From: an uncultured Oscillospiraceae bacterium
Lineage (GTDB): Bacteria; Bacillota; Clostridia; Oscillospirales; Oscillospiraceae
Reading direction: 5' to 3'
Length of the DNA: 59,585 nucleotides
NCBI GenBank assembly: GCA_947627715.1
Contig: CANQXK010000013.1
Span: 1-59,585, forward strand
A program made the translations under genes and the position numbers. The notes under the pieces were generated by a model, which worked only from the letters and a program-made list of their open reading frames with translations, ran no database searches and was not told the origin of the DNA. Positions within the stretch are counted from its first letter, which is position 1. Every line of letters begins with the position of its first letter. Below, piece after piece: positions 32,184 through 40,404 of the stretch.

Positions 32184-32714
32184 TTACTCTGCTTTTGTCC
32201 ACACTATACTTTGCCTTACGCGGTCACCGTACGTTGGGACTCCATATATAGTAAGCTGTATGTAGTCATTATTAAATTCATACTCATATCTTTGTGTTCC
32301 GGCGTGATCGCCCCACCTGTCTCCATTATACGAAATGACGAGGACTCTCGTTATCTGCCCTTCCTCGATCCACCATGAACCATTTCCACACCCTTCATCC
32401 ATGGAGTGAGGAAATAGGGACGGCTCAACACCACCCGTACTCCCAAGATATTCTCCCTGGCAATATCCGTTAGCATAAAATGAGTATGTATAATCTCCCC
32501 AAGTATCATCGGTAGCTGTCCATGTACCAAGAAATTTCTCTGCCTCAGAAATCGCCTTTTCAAATGGATATTCACCGCAATAGGGACAGTATTTTATGTC
32601 CTCAGGCACTTCCTTTCCGCAATTTACACAGGTTACTTTTTTTGAACACGACACGCAACAGGAAAGGAGGGCGGCGGCAAGGGTCAAAATCAGGCTCCTT
32701 TTCATACGAATCAT
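32184..32714 (-). CDS. Putative lipoprotein with zinc ribbon, unknown function
   Basis: A 176-residue protein. Residues 1-25 (MIRMKRSLILTLAAALLSCC) are a lipoprotein-type signal with a possible lipobox LLSC. Directly after it comes a zinc ribbon CVNCGKEVPEDIKYCPYCGE (CxxC-x12-CxxC, about 29-48), a short helix and a beta-rich C-terminal part with WGDYTYSFYANGYCQGEYL and WWIEEGQITRVLVISYNGD. An extracytoplasmic zinc ribbon is unusual; these ribbons are usually cytoplasmic. The start has GGGGG 7 nt upstream; an ATG three codons later is also possible. AT-richer than its surroundings. Preceded by two large hairpins and the convergent promoter locus. Confidence 0.75.
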   Translation of the reverse strand: MIRMKRSLILTLAAALLSCCVSCSKKVTCVNCGKEVPEDIKYCPYCGEYPFEKAISEAEKFLGTWTATDDTWGDYTYSFYANGYCQGEYLGSTGGVEPSLFPHSMDEGCGNGSWWIEEGQITRVLVISYNGDRWGDHAGTQRYEYEFNNDYIQLTIYGVPTYGDRVRQSIVWTKAE

Positions 32715-32733
32715 ACAACAAACCCCCAAATTA

Positions 32734-32791
32734 TTTCCGGCAGCTCCACAGGGGCGGGGATTTTCCCCGCCCCTGTGGAGCTTGCCGGAAA
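32734..32791. repeat. Very long near-perfect hairpin in the lipoprotein leader
   Basis: TTTCCGGCA-CTCCACAGGGGCGGGGA pairs with its complement ending in TGCCGGAAA around a short loop, with only one interruption. It ends 20 nt before the lipoprotein ATG and would strongly affect its mRNA. Confidence 0.85.
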
Positions 32792-32796
32792 CGCAA

Positions 32797-32832
32797 AAAG
32801 CGGTGTTGAGCGTTCAACCTCAACACCGCTTT
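32797..32832 (-). terminator. Rho-independent terminator on the minus strand
   Basis: AAAGCGGTGTTGAG pairs with CTCAACACCGCTTT (14 bp), followed on the minus strand by TTTTTGCG. It would end, or attenuate, transcription from the minus promoter at 33045-33017. Confidence 0.8.
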
Positions 32833-32873
32833 AAAAGCAAACACACAAAACCCCTAAAACAATATTTCCGCCC

Positions 32874-32902
32874 TTGAAAAAGTGCGGAGACACAGGTATA
32901 AT
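32874..32902 (+). promoter_or_regulatory. Near-consensus promoter without a downstream gene
   Basis: TTGAAA (32874-32879), 17 nt, TATAAT (32897-32902) on the plus strand. No plausible protein-coding gene follows; the nearest plus-strand gene is over 6 kb away. Confidence 0.8.
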
Positions 32903-32908
32903 AGGAGC

Positions 32909-33115
32909 GTGGTGCAGTCGTTTTGACTGTTGTGTTGAGTGGTCGTGACACTCATCGCAGGGACATGGCGGGTTGCCGCCCGCCGTGTCCTGCCCGCTTT
33001 CGCGTTTCCAATTCTTATTTTAGCGCGTTCCTTGGTGAATTGCAAGCTTTTTCCGCAAAATATATACATATCCCACAAAAAAGGCCCCCCGGTTCCAAAA
33101 GCCGGAGAGCCTTTT
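32909..33115 (+). ncRNA. Candidate structured small RNA (plus strand)
   Basis: The plus promoter would make an RNA of about 205 nt ending at the hairpin 33079-33115 (AAAAGGC...CCGG...CCGG...GCCTTTT). It contains AGTC-GTTTT-GACT, GAGTG...CACTC, and a strong stem GCAGG(G)ACATGGCGGG against CCCGCCGTGTCCTGC with one bulge. No family was recognised: it lacks the SRP core, tmRNA tag and 6S features. Confidence 0.5.
33017..33045 (-). promoter_or_regulatory. Promoter facing the plus-strand RNA promoter
   Basis: Minus strand TTGCAA (33045-33040), 17 nt, TAAAAT (33022-33017). Transcription would run from about 33010 through the same hairpins in antisense, to the terminator at 32832-32797 or on into the lipoprotein gene. 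A 33-codon frame starting MSVTTTQHNSQN with a TTLLLYLCL core lies on this transcript but lacks a ribosome-binding site. Confidence 0.72.
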
Positions 33116-33211
33116 CCCATCTCTAATCAATCCAGCTGGCGCGTGTACTAATTACCTTAACGTGAAGGAGGGGGGTTGAACTTAATGACATTGGCGGCTC
33201 AGGGACGGGTT

Positions 33212-36187
33212 TTATTCTGTTCTCAGGGCCTCCACCGGGTTCTTTCTGGCGGCCAGTCCCGACGGGACGAGGCCGGCGATGAAGGTGAGGAGCATGGAGA
33301 TGGCCACGAGGATGGCCCCCGCTCCGGCGGGGAGGACGGCGGAGAGGTCGTTCAGGCCCGTCAGGTGGTGCAAAATGAGGTTGATGGGGATGATGATGAG
33401 GAGCGACGCCATGATACCGATGACGCCGGCCCCGAAGCCCACGATGAGGGTCTCGGCGTTGAACACGCGGCTCACGTCCCGCTTGGAGGCGCCGATGGCA
33501 CGGAGGATGCCGATCTCCTTGGTGCGCTCCAGGACGGAGATATAGGTGATGATGCCGATCATGATGGAGCTGACCACTAAGGAGATGGCCACGAAGGCGA
33601 TGAGCACGTAGCTTACGGCGTTGATGATGGTGGTGACGGAACTCATGAGCAGGGCCACGTAGTCGGTGTACTCGATTTGGTCGTCCTCGCCGACCCCGGC
33701 GTTATACTGCTCGATGAGTTCGGCGATGGTGTCCTTGTCCTCGAAGGTCACCGCGTACAGGCTGACGGTGGAGGGGGACTCCACCCTGGCGTAGCCCAGG
33801 TCCTCCATGTTCTTCTCATAGTTGGAGTCGGACACCGTGGGGGGCATGAACTGCTGATAGAAGGCCACGTACTGGTCGTCGGTGAACTGGGCCGCGGCCA
33901 TCATCATGGCAAGCTGCTCCGCCGGGAGCTGGGACATCTGGGCGGTGACCTGCTGGGCGTAGGCCTCGGCCGCCATCTGGCGGATGCCCTGCCCGGCCAT
34001 CTCAAAAAGCTCCTCGTCGGACATCTGCCCGAAGTAGCTCTCCAGCTGGGAGGTGTCGGTGACGCCCATCTGCTGGGCGTAGGACCCGGTCATCATCTCC
34101 ATGAGGCTCTCGCGGGTAAGCCCGGCCATCTGCTGCTCCACGGCGGAGGTCAGGTACTCTTCCGTGGGGACGGCGGACATCTGGATGAACAGCTCCGCCT
34201 TCTCCGCGTCCGCCAGACCCTCAAAATACGCCTTGAAATCAGCGATCTTCCGGCTATCCTCAGGCTCGGCGTACTCCGGGGTCCTGAAGGGAAGGCCCGT
34301 GAACACGTCCACGGTGTCGTCGGAGAGCTGCTTCTGGACGATCTCCTGCTTCCCCGTCTCCTCCATAGCCCAGAGGGTCAGGGCGGAGGTGTAGCCGATC
34401 TGGCCGGAGACAGGGCCGGAGGCGCTGTCCTCCGTGGGGCGGACGATGCCCACCACGTGGAGGGGCAGGCCGACGCCGGCGCTGTCATAGAGGTAGCTCA
34501 TGCCGGTGTCCGTGGCGGACAGGTCCACATACGTCTCCGTCACAGGGTCCCACTGGTAGTACTCGGAGGGCAGGATGAACTTGAAGCTTGTATCGCACAG
34601 CTCCTCATAGCTCCAGCTCAGGGTCTCGGCCTCCACGGGTTCGCCGTTCATCATGGCGCGCATGGTCTCGTTCATGTCCTCGGTGGAGATGAAGCCCAGG
34701 GAGTAGAGCATCAGGTCGGAGATCTCATTGCGGCGGTCCACGAAAATGACGATCTCGTCGTAATTCTCCGGCCACTTGCCGTACAGAAGCTCGTACTGGT
34801 CCTTTGTGGCCTGGGCCACGCCCGTGCCGTCCGCTTCCGGCAGAAGCTCGTTCCAGACGTTGAACCGCTCATACATCTGGCCCATGTTGTCAAAGTAGGC
34901 GGAGTAGTCGCCGCCGAACATACTCGTCATGGCCTCCTGCATCATGGTCATGGCGTCGGACTTCACCACGTTTCCGTCCTCGTCTTTGGTGTACACGTCG
35001 AACTTGAAGTCGTAGGCGTAGTGGACGGAGGCCACGTCCATGATGCCGTTGCCGCCCTCGTCTAAGAACTTTTTAAAGGCGGTGAGGTTGTTGGTCTTGG
35101 TCTGGGCGTTCATCATGGAGCTGAGCATATCGTACATCACGGTGGCGGAGTAGACCCGGTCCGGCTCCCGCTCCTCCTCCATGGCCTCCTGCCGGGCGTT
35201 CATGAAGCCTAAGAGCATGGAGGACATATCCACGCTCTCCGCCTCGATGGTGATGGGATAGGAGGAGAGGGTGTCCTCCTGGACCTGGTCGATGTACGCC
35301 TGGAAGCCGGCGGACACGGACAGGATGAGGGCGATGCCGATGATGCCGATGGACCCGGCGAAGGAGGTGAGGAAGGTCCTCCCCTTCTTGGTCATCAGGT
35401 TGTTGAGGGACAGGGAGAGGGCGGTGAGGAAGGACATGGACTTTTTCTTCTTCTCGGTCCTGCGCTTGCGCTGCTCCTTTTTCGTCAGCGCCTGGGCCAC
35501 GGCCTCGTCCTCGTAGGGGTCGGAGTCCGCGGTGATCTTCCCGTCCAAAAGCCGGACGATGCGGGTGGAATAGGTCTCCGCAAGCTCCGGGTTGTGGGTG
35601 ACCATGATGACGAGGCGGTCCTTTGCGATCTCCTTTAAAAGCTCCATGACCTGCACGGAGGTCTCGGAGTCCAGCGCGCCGGTGGGTTCGTCCGCCAGAA
35701 GGATGTCGGGGTTGTTGATAAGGGCGCGGGCGATGGAGACGCGCTGCATCTGGCCGCCGGACATCTGGTTGGGCTTTTTATGGATGTGCTCCTCAAGGCC
35801 CACGGCGCGCAAAGCCTCGACGGCCCTTCTGCGCCGCTCGGACTTGCTGACGCCGGAGAGAGTCAGGGCCAGCTCCACGTTGGCCAGCACCGACTGGTGC
35901 GGGATGAGGTTGTAGCTCTGGAACACGAAGCCCACGGAGTGGTTGCGGTAGGTATCCCAATCCGCGTCGTTATACTCCTTTGTGGACTTCCCGTTGATGA
36001 TGAGGTCGCCCGTGGTGTACTGGTCCAGCCCCCCGATGATGTTGAGAAGCGTCGTCTTGCCGGAGCCGGACTGGCCCAGGACGGAGACGAACTCGCTCTT
36101 TCGGAAGCTGATGGAGATCCCATCCAGCGCCTGCTGGGTGAGGTCCCCCGTTATGTAGGTCTTGGTAATGTCGGTTAATTTCAGCAT
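33212..36187 (-). CDS. MacB-like ABC transporter, ATPase fused to FtsX-type permease
   Basis: A 991-residue fusion. Residues 1-225 are a LolD/MacB ATPase: Walker [10 protein letters not shown] (about 38-46), Q-loop [10 protein letters not shown], signature [15 protein letters not shown], Walker [16 protein letters not shown] basic linker ([14 protein letters not shown]) leads to the first membrane helix ([20 protein letters not shown], about 270-290), then a large extracytoplasmic domain (about 300-830, rich in Met and acidic residues) and three C-terminal helices with the FtsX motif [23 protein letters not shown]. Such transporters export peptides or respond to cell-wall stress. No two-component system is adjacent, so the substrate is unknown. 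Confidence 0.92.
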   Translation of the reverse strand: MLKLTDITKTYITGDLTQQALDGISISFRKSEFVSVLGQSGSGKTTLLNIIGGLDQYTTGDLIINGKSTKEYNDADWDTYRNHSVGFVFQSYNLIPHQSVLANVELALTLSGVSKSERRRRAVEALRAVGLEEHIHKKPNQMSGGQMQRVSIARALINNPDILLADEPTGALDSETSVQVMELLKEIAKDRLVIMVTHNPELAETYSTRIVRLLDGKITADSDPYEDEAVAQALTKKEQRKRRTEKKKKSMSFLTALSLSLNNLMTKKGRTFLTSFAGSIGIIGIALILSVSAGFQAYIDQVQEDTLSSYPITIEAESVDMSSMLLGFMNARQEAMEEEREPDRVYSATVMYDMLSSMMNAQTKTNNLTAFKKFLDEGGNGIMDVASVHYAYDFKFDVYTKDEDGNVVKSDAMTMMQEAMTSMFGGDYSAYFDNMGQMYERFNVWNELLPEADGTGVAQATKDQYELLYGKWPENYDEIVIFVDRRNEISDLMLYSLGFISTEDMNETMRAMMNGEPVEAETLSWSYEELCDTSFKFILPSEYYQWDPVTETYVDLSATDTGMSYLYDSAGVGLPLHVVGIVRPTEDSASGPVSGQIGYTSALTLWAMEETGKQEIVQKQLSDDTVDVFTGLPFRTPEYAEPEDSRKIADFKAYFEGLADAEKAELFIQMSAVPTEEYLTSAVEQQMAGLTRESLMEMMTGSYAQQMGVTDTSQLESYFGQMSDEELFEMAGQGIRQMAAEAYAQQVTAQMSQLPAEQLAMMMAAAQFTDDQYVAFYQQFMPPTVSDSNYEKNMEDLGYARVESPSTVSLYAVTFEDKDTIAELIEQYNAGVGEDDQIEYTDYVALLMSSVTTIINAVSYVLIAFVAISLVVSSIMIGIITYISVLERTKEIGILRAIGASKRDVSRVFNAETLIVGFGAGVIGIMASLLIIIPINLILHHLTGLNDLSAVLPAGAGAILVAISMLLTFIAGLVPSGLAARKNPVEALRTE

Positions 36188-36292
36188 GGCACATCCCGTT
36201 CTTTAAAGAAATTTACACATCGTCCATTATACCCCCGCACGGCATGAAAGGGTTAACAAACTTTGAATAAATTATTTCTCTGTTCGCTGTGC

Positions 36293-36332
36293 AAAACAGA
36301 AAACCGCCCGGCGGAAAAACTCCGCCGGGCGG
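36293..36332 (-). terminator. Terminator after the solenoid gene
   Basis: Minus strand CCGCCCGGCGGA pairs with TCCGCCGGGCGG (12 bp), followed by TTTTCTGTTTT. Confidence 0.9.
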
Positions 36333-36340
36333 CGAGACAG

Positions 36341-37519
36341 TCAGAAGGTATAGACGCCGCAGCTTACGCAGACGCGCTCCGGGTCCGCGGCCGGCGCGGG
36401 CCTCTCCCCGGTGTCCAGCTCGTCCACCTCCTCCGAGACGCGCCGGACAAAGGCCGCTTGGGCGGGGGTACAGCGGACGGTGTCACAGCGGGAGAGGCGA
36501 AGGCCCTCCTCGATTTGAGCGCCTGTCAGGGCCTCGTCAAGGCGGACCTCCTCGCAGCAGCGCACGGTGACAAAGCCGTCCCGTTCAAGGAGCGCGCCGT
36601 CCACCGTGACCTTCTCCCGGTCATGTACCAGCGCCCCGCGATAGAGAAAGGCGCCGCCGCACGCGGGGTCCAGGTCGTACAGCTTCTCCTCCAGCTCCAC
36701 CGGCACGGCGGCTTCGCCTGTGACGTGCAGGTACGAAAGCTCGTCAAGGAGGGCGGCGTTCTCCCGCTCCACGGTGAGGCCGCCGTCGATATAAAGCCTG
36801 TTCCCCCGGCGCAGAAGGGCCTTTGTCAGCGTCTGCTTCCCCGTGAGGTAGACCGCGCCGTCCGGGATGACGGTCAGCTTCGCCCCAGGCGAAAGCTCCA
36901 AGACCGCCAGGGCCTTTTCTACCAGCGATTCCGGCACCGCCGCCCTCTTGCAGGCGAAGACCGCGCCGGACAGGCTCAGGGCGTCCAGCCGGGCGCTTTC
37001 GGAGACGACGACCCGGCCTGGGGTATACGTCTTTTTTCCGGCCCACAGGAGATGGGCCTGCGCCCCTAACTCCACGTTTCCGTCCACGTAGTCGTACCCG
37101 TCGGGGTAGACCTTCTCGCTGCCGGTCACCTGGACCCGGCCCGCCAGAGAACGGGGCGTGATGACGCTGCCGATGACGTGTACGGCGGCGCAGCCGTCCA
37201 GGACCGCCCCGGCCCCCTGCTTCACGGTGAGCGTCCCGGTGACGATGAGCACCGCAGGTTCCCGCGGCGGGTCCCCCGGCTCCAGGGTAAAGCTGCCTGT
37301 CCTGGACACCACCCGCGCCCCCTCCGGCACGTTGATAACGGAACCGGCGTTCAGCTCCACCCCGCAGCCCAGCAGGACGCGGTTGGCCGCGGGGGTCACC
37401 GCCAGCGCCCCGCAGTTGACACGGACCTTGCCATACCCGGCAAGCGCCTCCCCGGTGACGCCGGTGGCGTCGCACAGGCCGCAGCTGATGGTCAATGTTT
37501 TTTTCTTCAAATCGTCCAT
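36341..37519 (-). CDS. Cysteine-flanked beta-solenoid-like protein encoded with an ECF sigma factor
   Basis: A 392-residue protein without signal peptide or membrane span. Most of it is short hydrophobic beta strands alternating with turns (NVPEGARVV, LIVTGTLTV, VHVIGSVIT, VTVDGALLE), as in bactofilins or parallel beta-helices. It starts KTLTISCGLCDATG and ends RVCVSCGVYTF, so a CxxC pair sits at each end, candidates for zinc binding or redox sensing. I do not recognise the family. The ATG lies 4 nt after the sigma gene stop with GGAGTG between them. Being the only partner of the sigma factor, it may be its regulator or its output; both are inference. Confidence 0.7.
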   Translation of the reverse strand: MDDLKKKTLTISCGLCDATGVTGEALAGYGKVRVNCGALAVTPAANRVLLGCGVELNAGSVINVPEGARVVSRTGSFTLEPGDPPREPAVLIVTGTLTVKQGAGAVLDGCAAVHVIGSVITPRSLAGRVQVTGSEKVYPDGYDYVDGNVELGAQAHLLWAGKKTYTPGRVVVSESARLDALSLSGAVFACKRAAVPESLVEKALAVLELSPGAKLTVIPDGAVYLTGKQTLTKALLRRGNRLYIDGGLTVERENAALLDELSYLHVTGEAAVPVELEEKLYDLDPACGGAFLYRGALVHDREKVTVDGALLERDGFVTVRCCEEVRLDEALTGAQIEEGLRLSRCDTVRCTPAQAAFVRRVSEEVDELDTGERPAPAADPERVCVSCGVYTF

Positions 37520-37523
37520 ACGA

Positions 37524-38006
37524 TCACTCCTTATAAAGTTTTTTGAGCTTTTCCCTGGCGGATCGGAGCCGCGCCCTCACCGTGGAGGGGGGAAGGCCGA
37601 ACATCCCGCCCAGCTCCGTGGAGTTATACCCCGCGAAGTAGCGCAGATAGAAAAGCTCCCGCTCCGTCTCCGGCAAAAGGGCGATGGCCTGCCACACCTC
37701 CCCACGGGTGAAGTCCTCCTGAAAGGGCGTCTCCGGCACCTCCGCGCCGGCGCTTCTGTCCCGGCGGCGCTGGTCCAGGAAGATGTTTCGGGCGGTCCTC
37801 CGAAGCCAGGCCCAGCGGCCCCGGCCATCCAGGGCCGCCAGCAGCCGCTCATTTGCCAAGGCCCGGAGAAACGTCTCCTGGGCAATGTCCTCCGCCGTCT
37901 GCCGCCGGAGGGTCAGCCTCTCCGCAAAGTCCACAAGGCGCGTCCAGTAGGTCTCATACAGCTCCGGCGTTGGGATCAGCCCCCTCTCTTTTTCAAGCGC
38001 GCTCAC
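37524..38006 (-). CDS. ECF-type sigma-70 family RNA polymerase sigma factor
   Basis: A 160-residue sigma factor. Region 2 is seen in YWTRLVDFAERLTLRRQTAEDIAQETFLRALAN with the core-binding DIAQETF motif, followed by ARNIFLDQRRRDR (region 2.4 side). Region 4 is LLPETERELFYLRYFAGYNSTELGGMFGLPPSTVRARLRSAREKL, a standard helix-turn-helix. The start is taken as GTG at 38006; no strong ribosome-binding site is visible. Downstream solenoid gene is tightly linked; no classic membrane anti-sigma factor follows, unlike most ECF operons. Confidence 0.9.
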   Translation of the reverse strand: MSALEKERGLIPTPELYETYWTRLVDFAERLTLRRQTAEDIAQETFLRALANERLLAALDGRGRWAWLRRTARNIFLDQRRRDRSAGAEVPETPFQEDFTRGEVWQAIALLPETERELFYLRYFAGYNSTELGGMFGLPPSTVRARLRSAREKLKKLYKE

Positions 38007-38035
38007 CTGATAGACGTTTGGGCGGCGCCAGGTGT

Positions 38036-38081
38036 TGAAAAAAAATATAAAATGTCCGGGCCGTTCGCGGCGGCCCGGACA
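38036..38081 (-). terminator. Terminator of the PPi-PFK gene
   Basis: Minus strand TGTCCGGGCC pairs with GGCCCGGACA, followed by TTTTATATTTTTTTT. It lies before the sigma gene start, so the sigma operon needs its own promoter, which I could not find. Confidence 0.9.
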
Positions 38082-38138
38082 GTATACAGCGTATCGGTTC
38101 TCAAGGCTGGTCTTGAAGGGTCTTCCCTTCAGGGCCTT

Positions 38139-39368
38139 TTATGCCTCCTTGCAGTAGATGTGGTAGGGCTGGCCCTCAATGTAGATGGGGGTGAGCTCCG
38201 CCTGGATCAGGGGACGGGCGTAGTTGAGGAAGGCCGGGAGCATATCGGTGAAGTTCTCGTTGACCCACTCCAAGGGGACCTTCTTTTCCAGGTTGGCCAC
38301 CTCGGAGATGGGATGGAGCTCGGTGATGCACTGGTAGGGCTTGTTGGAGACTCTGCGGAGGGCCACCATCTCGCCGCTGTGGCCCTGGAAGGCCGCCTGG
38401 GCCGCCGCGCCGCCCACCTGGTAGGCCTCGGTGATGTCGGTGCGGCTTGTCAGATGCGACGCGCACCGCTGGAGGGTGGAGAGCTCGATGGAACGGGTCT
38501 TGGTGTCCAGGTTCCGCTCCACCTGGCCGGCCAGATACCGGGCCGTACCGGTCAGATTCTTGTGGCCGAAGGCGTCCACGCGCCGTGGATCGTCGGAGAG
38601 CTCGCAGACGTACCGCCCGTCCTCCAGCTTGACGCCCTCGGAGACGGCGATGACGATGCTGGGCTTCTTCTCCTGCATGACGCGGACCTTCTCGATGAAG
38701 CGGTCCACGTGGAAGGGCACCTCAGGCAGGCAGATCATGTCCACGCCCTCGCAGTCCTCGCCTCTCGCCAGAGCCGCGGCGGCGGTGAGCCAGCCGGCGT
38801 TGCGGCCCATGATCTCCACGATGGTCACGTACTTGGATCCGTAGACCGTGGCGTCGCGGATGATCTCCTTCATCACCACGGATATGTATTTGGCGGCGCT
38901 GCCGTAGCCGGGGGTGTGGTCGGTGACCATCAGGTCGTTGTCGATGGTCTTGGGAACGCCCATGAAGCGGATGTCGGAGCAGACGTGCTCGCCGTAGTCG
39001 GCAAGCTTGCCGATGGTGTCCATGGAGTCGTTGCCGCCGATGTACAGGAAGTACCCCACGTCCAGTTCCTCAAGGAGGGCCATGAGTTTCTTGTACGGCT
39101 CGTCGTTCTCCCGCCAGTCGGGGAGCTTATACCGGCAGGAACCCAAGTAGCTGGAGGGGGTGCGCTTCAAAAGCTCGATCTCCAGCCCGGTCTTGAATTT
39201 CTCGGAGAGATCGATGTACTTGCCCGCCAAAAGGCCCTCGACGCCGTGGAGCATCCCGTACACGTGCTCCGCGCCGCGGGCACGGGACGCCTCATAGACG
39301 CCCGCCAGAGAGGAGTTGATGACCGAAGTGGGACCGCCGGACTGACCTACCATCACGTTCTTGCTCAT
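38139..39368 (-). CDS. pfp: Pyrophosphate-type 6-phosphofructokinase
   Basis: Interconverts fructose 6-phosphate and fructose 1,6-bisphosphate, by motif with PPi as phosphoryl donor. The 409 residues begin GQSGGPTSVINSSLAG, with GGNDSMDT at about 105-112, where Asp replaces the Gly that ATP enzymes have (position 104 in E. coli numbering), and PKTIDND at about 138, with the Lys typical of PPi enzymes. IMGRNAGW is the substrate motif. The ATG has AAGGAGGC. Monocistronic with clear promoter and terminator. A second PFK with ATP-type motif lies at 47.5 kb. Confidence 0.92.
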   Translation of the reverse strand: MSKNVMVGQSGGPTSVINSSLAGVYEASRARGAEHVYGMLHGVEGLLAGKYIDLSEKFKTGLEIELLKRTPSSYLGSCRYKLPDWRENDEPYKKLMALLEELDVGYFLYIGGNDSMDTIGKLADYGEHVCSDIRFMGVPKTIDNDLMVTDHTPGYGSAAKYISVVMKEIIRDATVYGSKYVTIVEIMGRNAGWLTAAAALARGEDCEGVDMICLPEVPFHVDRFIEKVRVMQEKKPSIVIAVSEGVKLEDGRYVCELSDDPRRVDAFGHKNLTGTARYLAGQVERNLDTKTRSIELSTLQRCASHLTSRTDITEAYQVGGAAAQAAFQGHSGEMVALRRVSNKPYQCITELHPISEVANLEKKVPLEWVNENFTDMLPAFLNYARPLIQAELTPIYIEGQPYHIYCKEA

Positions 39369-39450
39369 TTTGCAGCCTCCTTGAATAAATTTGATTTGAA
39401 TATGATCAACATTTCATAAATCACGGGGCTTCCATCCCATAATTTTGTTC

Positions 39451-39479
39451 ATTGTAACATATTTCCCCGCATTTGGCAA
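39451..39479 (-). promoter_or_regulatory. Promoter of the PPi-PFK gene
   Basis: Minus strand TTGCCA (39479-39474), 17 nt, TACAAT (39456-39451), giving an AT-rich leader of about 75 nt. Confidence 0.8.
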
Positions 39480-39569
39480 CCACGTTTTTGAGGTTTTTCC
39501 CAGATTTTCATAAATAACGGCATTTTTCTGAGTCTCAATAATTTTTTATTGTTTTTCGATAATTTCTTA

Positions 39570-39598
39570 TTGACATTCAGAAATCACGGTGGTAATAT
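39570..39598 (+). promoter_or_regulatory. Promoter of the DUF2975/YozG operon
   Basis: TTGACA (39570-39575), 17 nt, TAATAT (39593-39598), only 24 nt before the ATG. Confidence 0.85.
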
Positions 39599-39621
39599 AT
39601 CCCCGAAAGGAGTTGAAAAAC

Positions 39622-40122
39622 ATGGGACAAAAAGAATTATCCCTGCTCTTAAAGATCGTCGTTGTGGTGCTGGCGGTGTTCCTTGCCCTGACCCTGGGGT
39701 TTTTCCTGCCGCCTCTGGCGCGGGAGATCTTCCTGTTCCTGGCGGAGGACCTTTCGGAGGGCGCGGCGGGGGCGCTGGCGTACTACGGGATCCCCGGCGT
39801 TATCATCCTGTCCTCCCTCCCCTGCTTTGTCTCCCTGCGGCTGGCATGGAAAATCTTCAACGAGATTGGGCGCAACAACAGCTTCTGTCTTGAAAACGCC
39901 CGCCGCCTGCGGACCATCAGTCGCCTGGCGCTGGCCGACACGGCCCTCTATCTCGTCCTCTTCAGCGTCTTTTTCGCCATGGGGGCGGCCCACCCGTCGC
40001 TGACGCTCATCTATATCGTGGTCATTCTCTTCGGTACGGCGATGGCCATCGTCTGCGCCGCCCTCAGCCATCTGACCCGGAAGGCCGCGGACTTGAAGTC
40101 CGACAGCGACCTGACCATATGA
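39622..40122 (+). CDS. DUF2975 membrane protein
   Basis: A 166-residue protein with four hydrophobic segments: about 10-30 (IVVVVLAVFLALTLGF), 50-75 (GIPGVIILSSLPCF), 105-125 and 132-155. NNSFCLENARRLRTISRLAL between helices 2 and 3 is the DUF2975 hallmark. These proteins regularly pair with a YozG-like Cro/CI regulator, as here 9 nt downstream. Function of the family is not established. Start ATG with GAAAGGAG. Confidence 0.88.
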   Translation: MGQKELSLLLKIVVVVLAVFLALTLGFFLPPLAREIFLFLAEDLSEGAAGALAYYGIPGVIILSSLPCFVSLRLAWKIFNEIGRNNSFCLENARRLRTISRLALADTALYLVLFSVFFAMGAAHPSLTLIYIVVILFGTAMAIVCAALSHLTRKAADLKSDSDLTI

Positions 40123-40131
40123 GGTGGCGGC

Positions 40132-40344
40132 ATGATCACTGTAAATCTCGACGTGATGCTGGCAAAGCGGAAGATGAGCCTGACGGAGCTGTCTGAAAAG
40201 GTTGACATAACCCTTGCCAATCTCTCCATTCTCAAGACGGGCAAGGCCAAGGCGGTGCGGTTCTCCACCCTGGACGCCCTCTGCCGGGCGCTCCAGTGCC
40301 AGCCGGGGGAGCTTTTAGAGTTCACGGAGGACCCTGACGACTGA
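40132..40344 (+). CDS. YozG-like small Cro/CI-type transcriptional regulator
   Basis: A 70-residue single-domain helix-turn-helix protein: NLDVMLAKRKMSLTELSEKV opens the fold, ITLANLSILKTGKAKAVRFSTL is the recognition region and LCRALQCQPGELLEF closes it. It probably represses its own operon with the DUF2975 gene 9 nt upstream. Start ATG with GAGGTGG. Confidence 0.92.
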   Translation: MITVNLDVMLAKRKMSLTELSEKVDITLANLSILKTGKAKAVRFSTLDALCRALQCQPGELLEFTEDPDD

Positions 40345-40404
40345 GGGACACAACGCGGGCTTGCATGGCCCGGCGGAAAGGGCCATATCCGAGAGGAGTT
40401 TGTT

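Noticed and set aside
32909-33115. Assignment of the plus RNA as SRP, 6S or tmRNA
   Set aside because: None of the diagnostic cores of these RNAs is present.
33176-33580. Plus-strand ORF behind an AGGAGGGGGG sequence
   Set aside because: It is antisense to the ABC permease and has charged low-complexity composition; spacing to its ATG is long.
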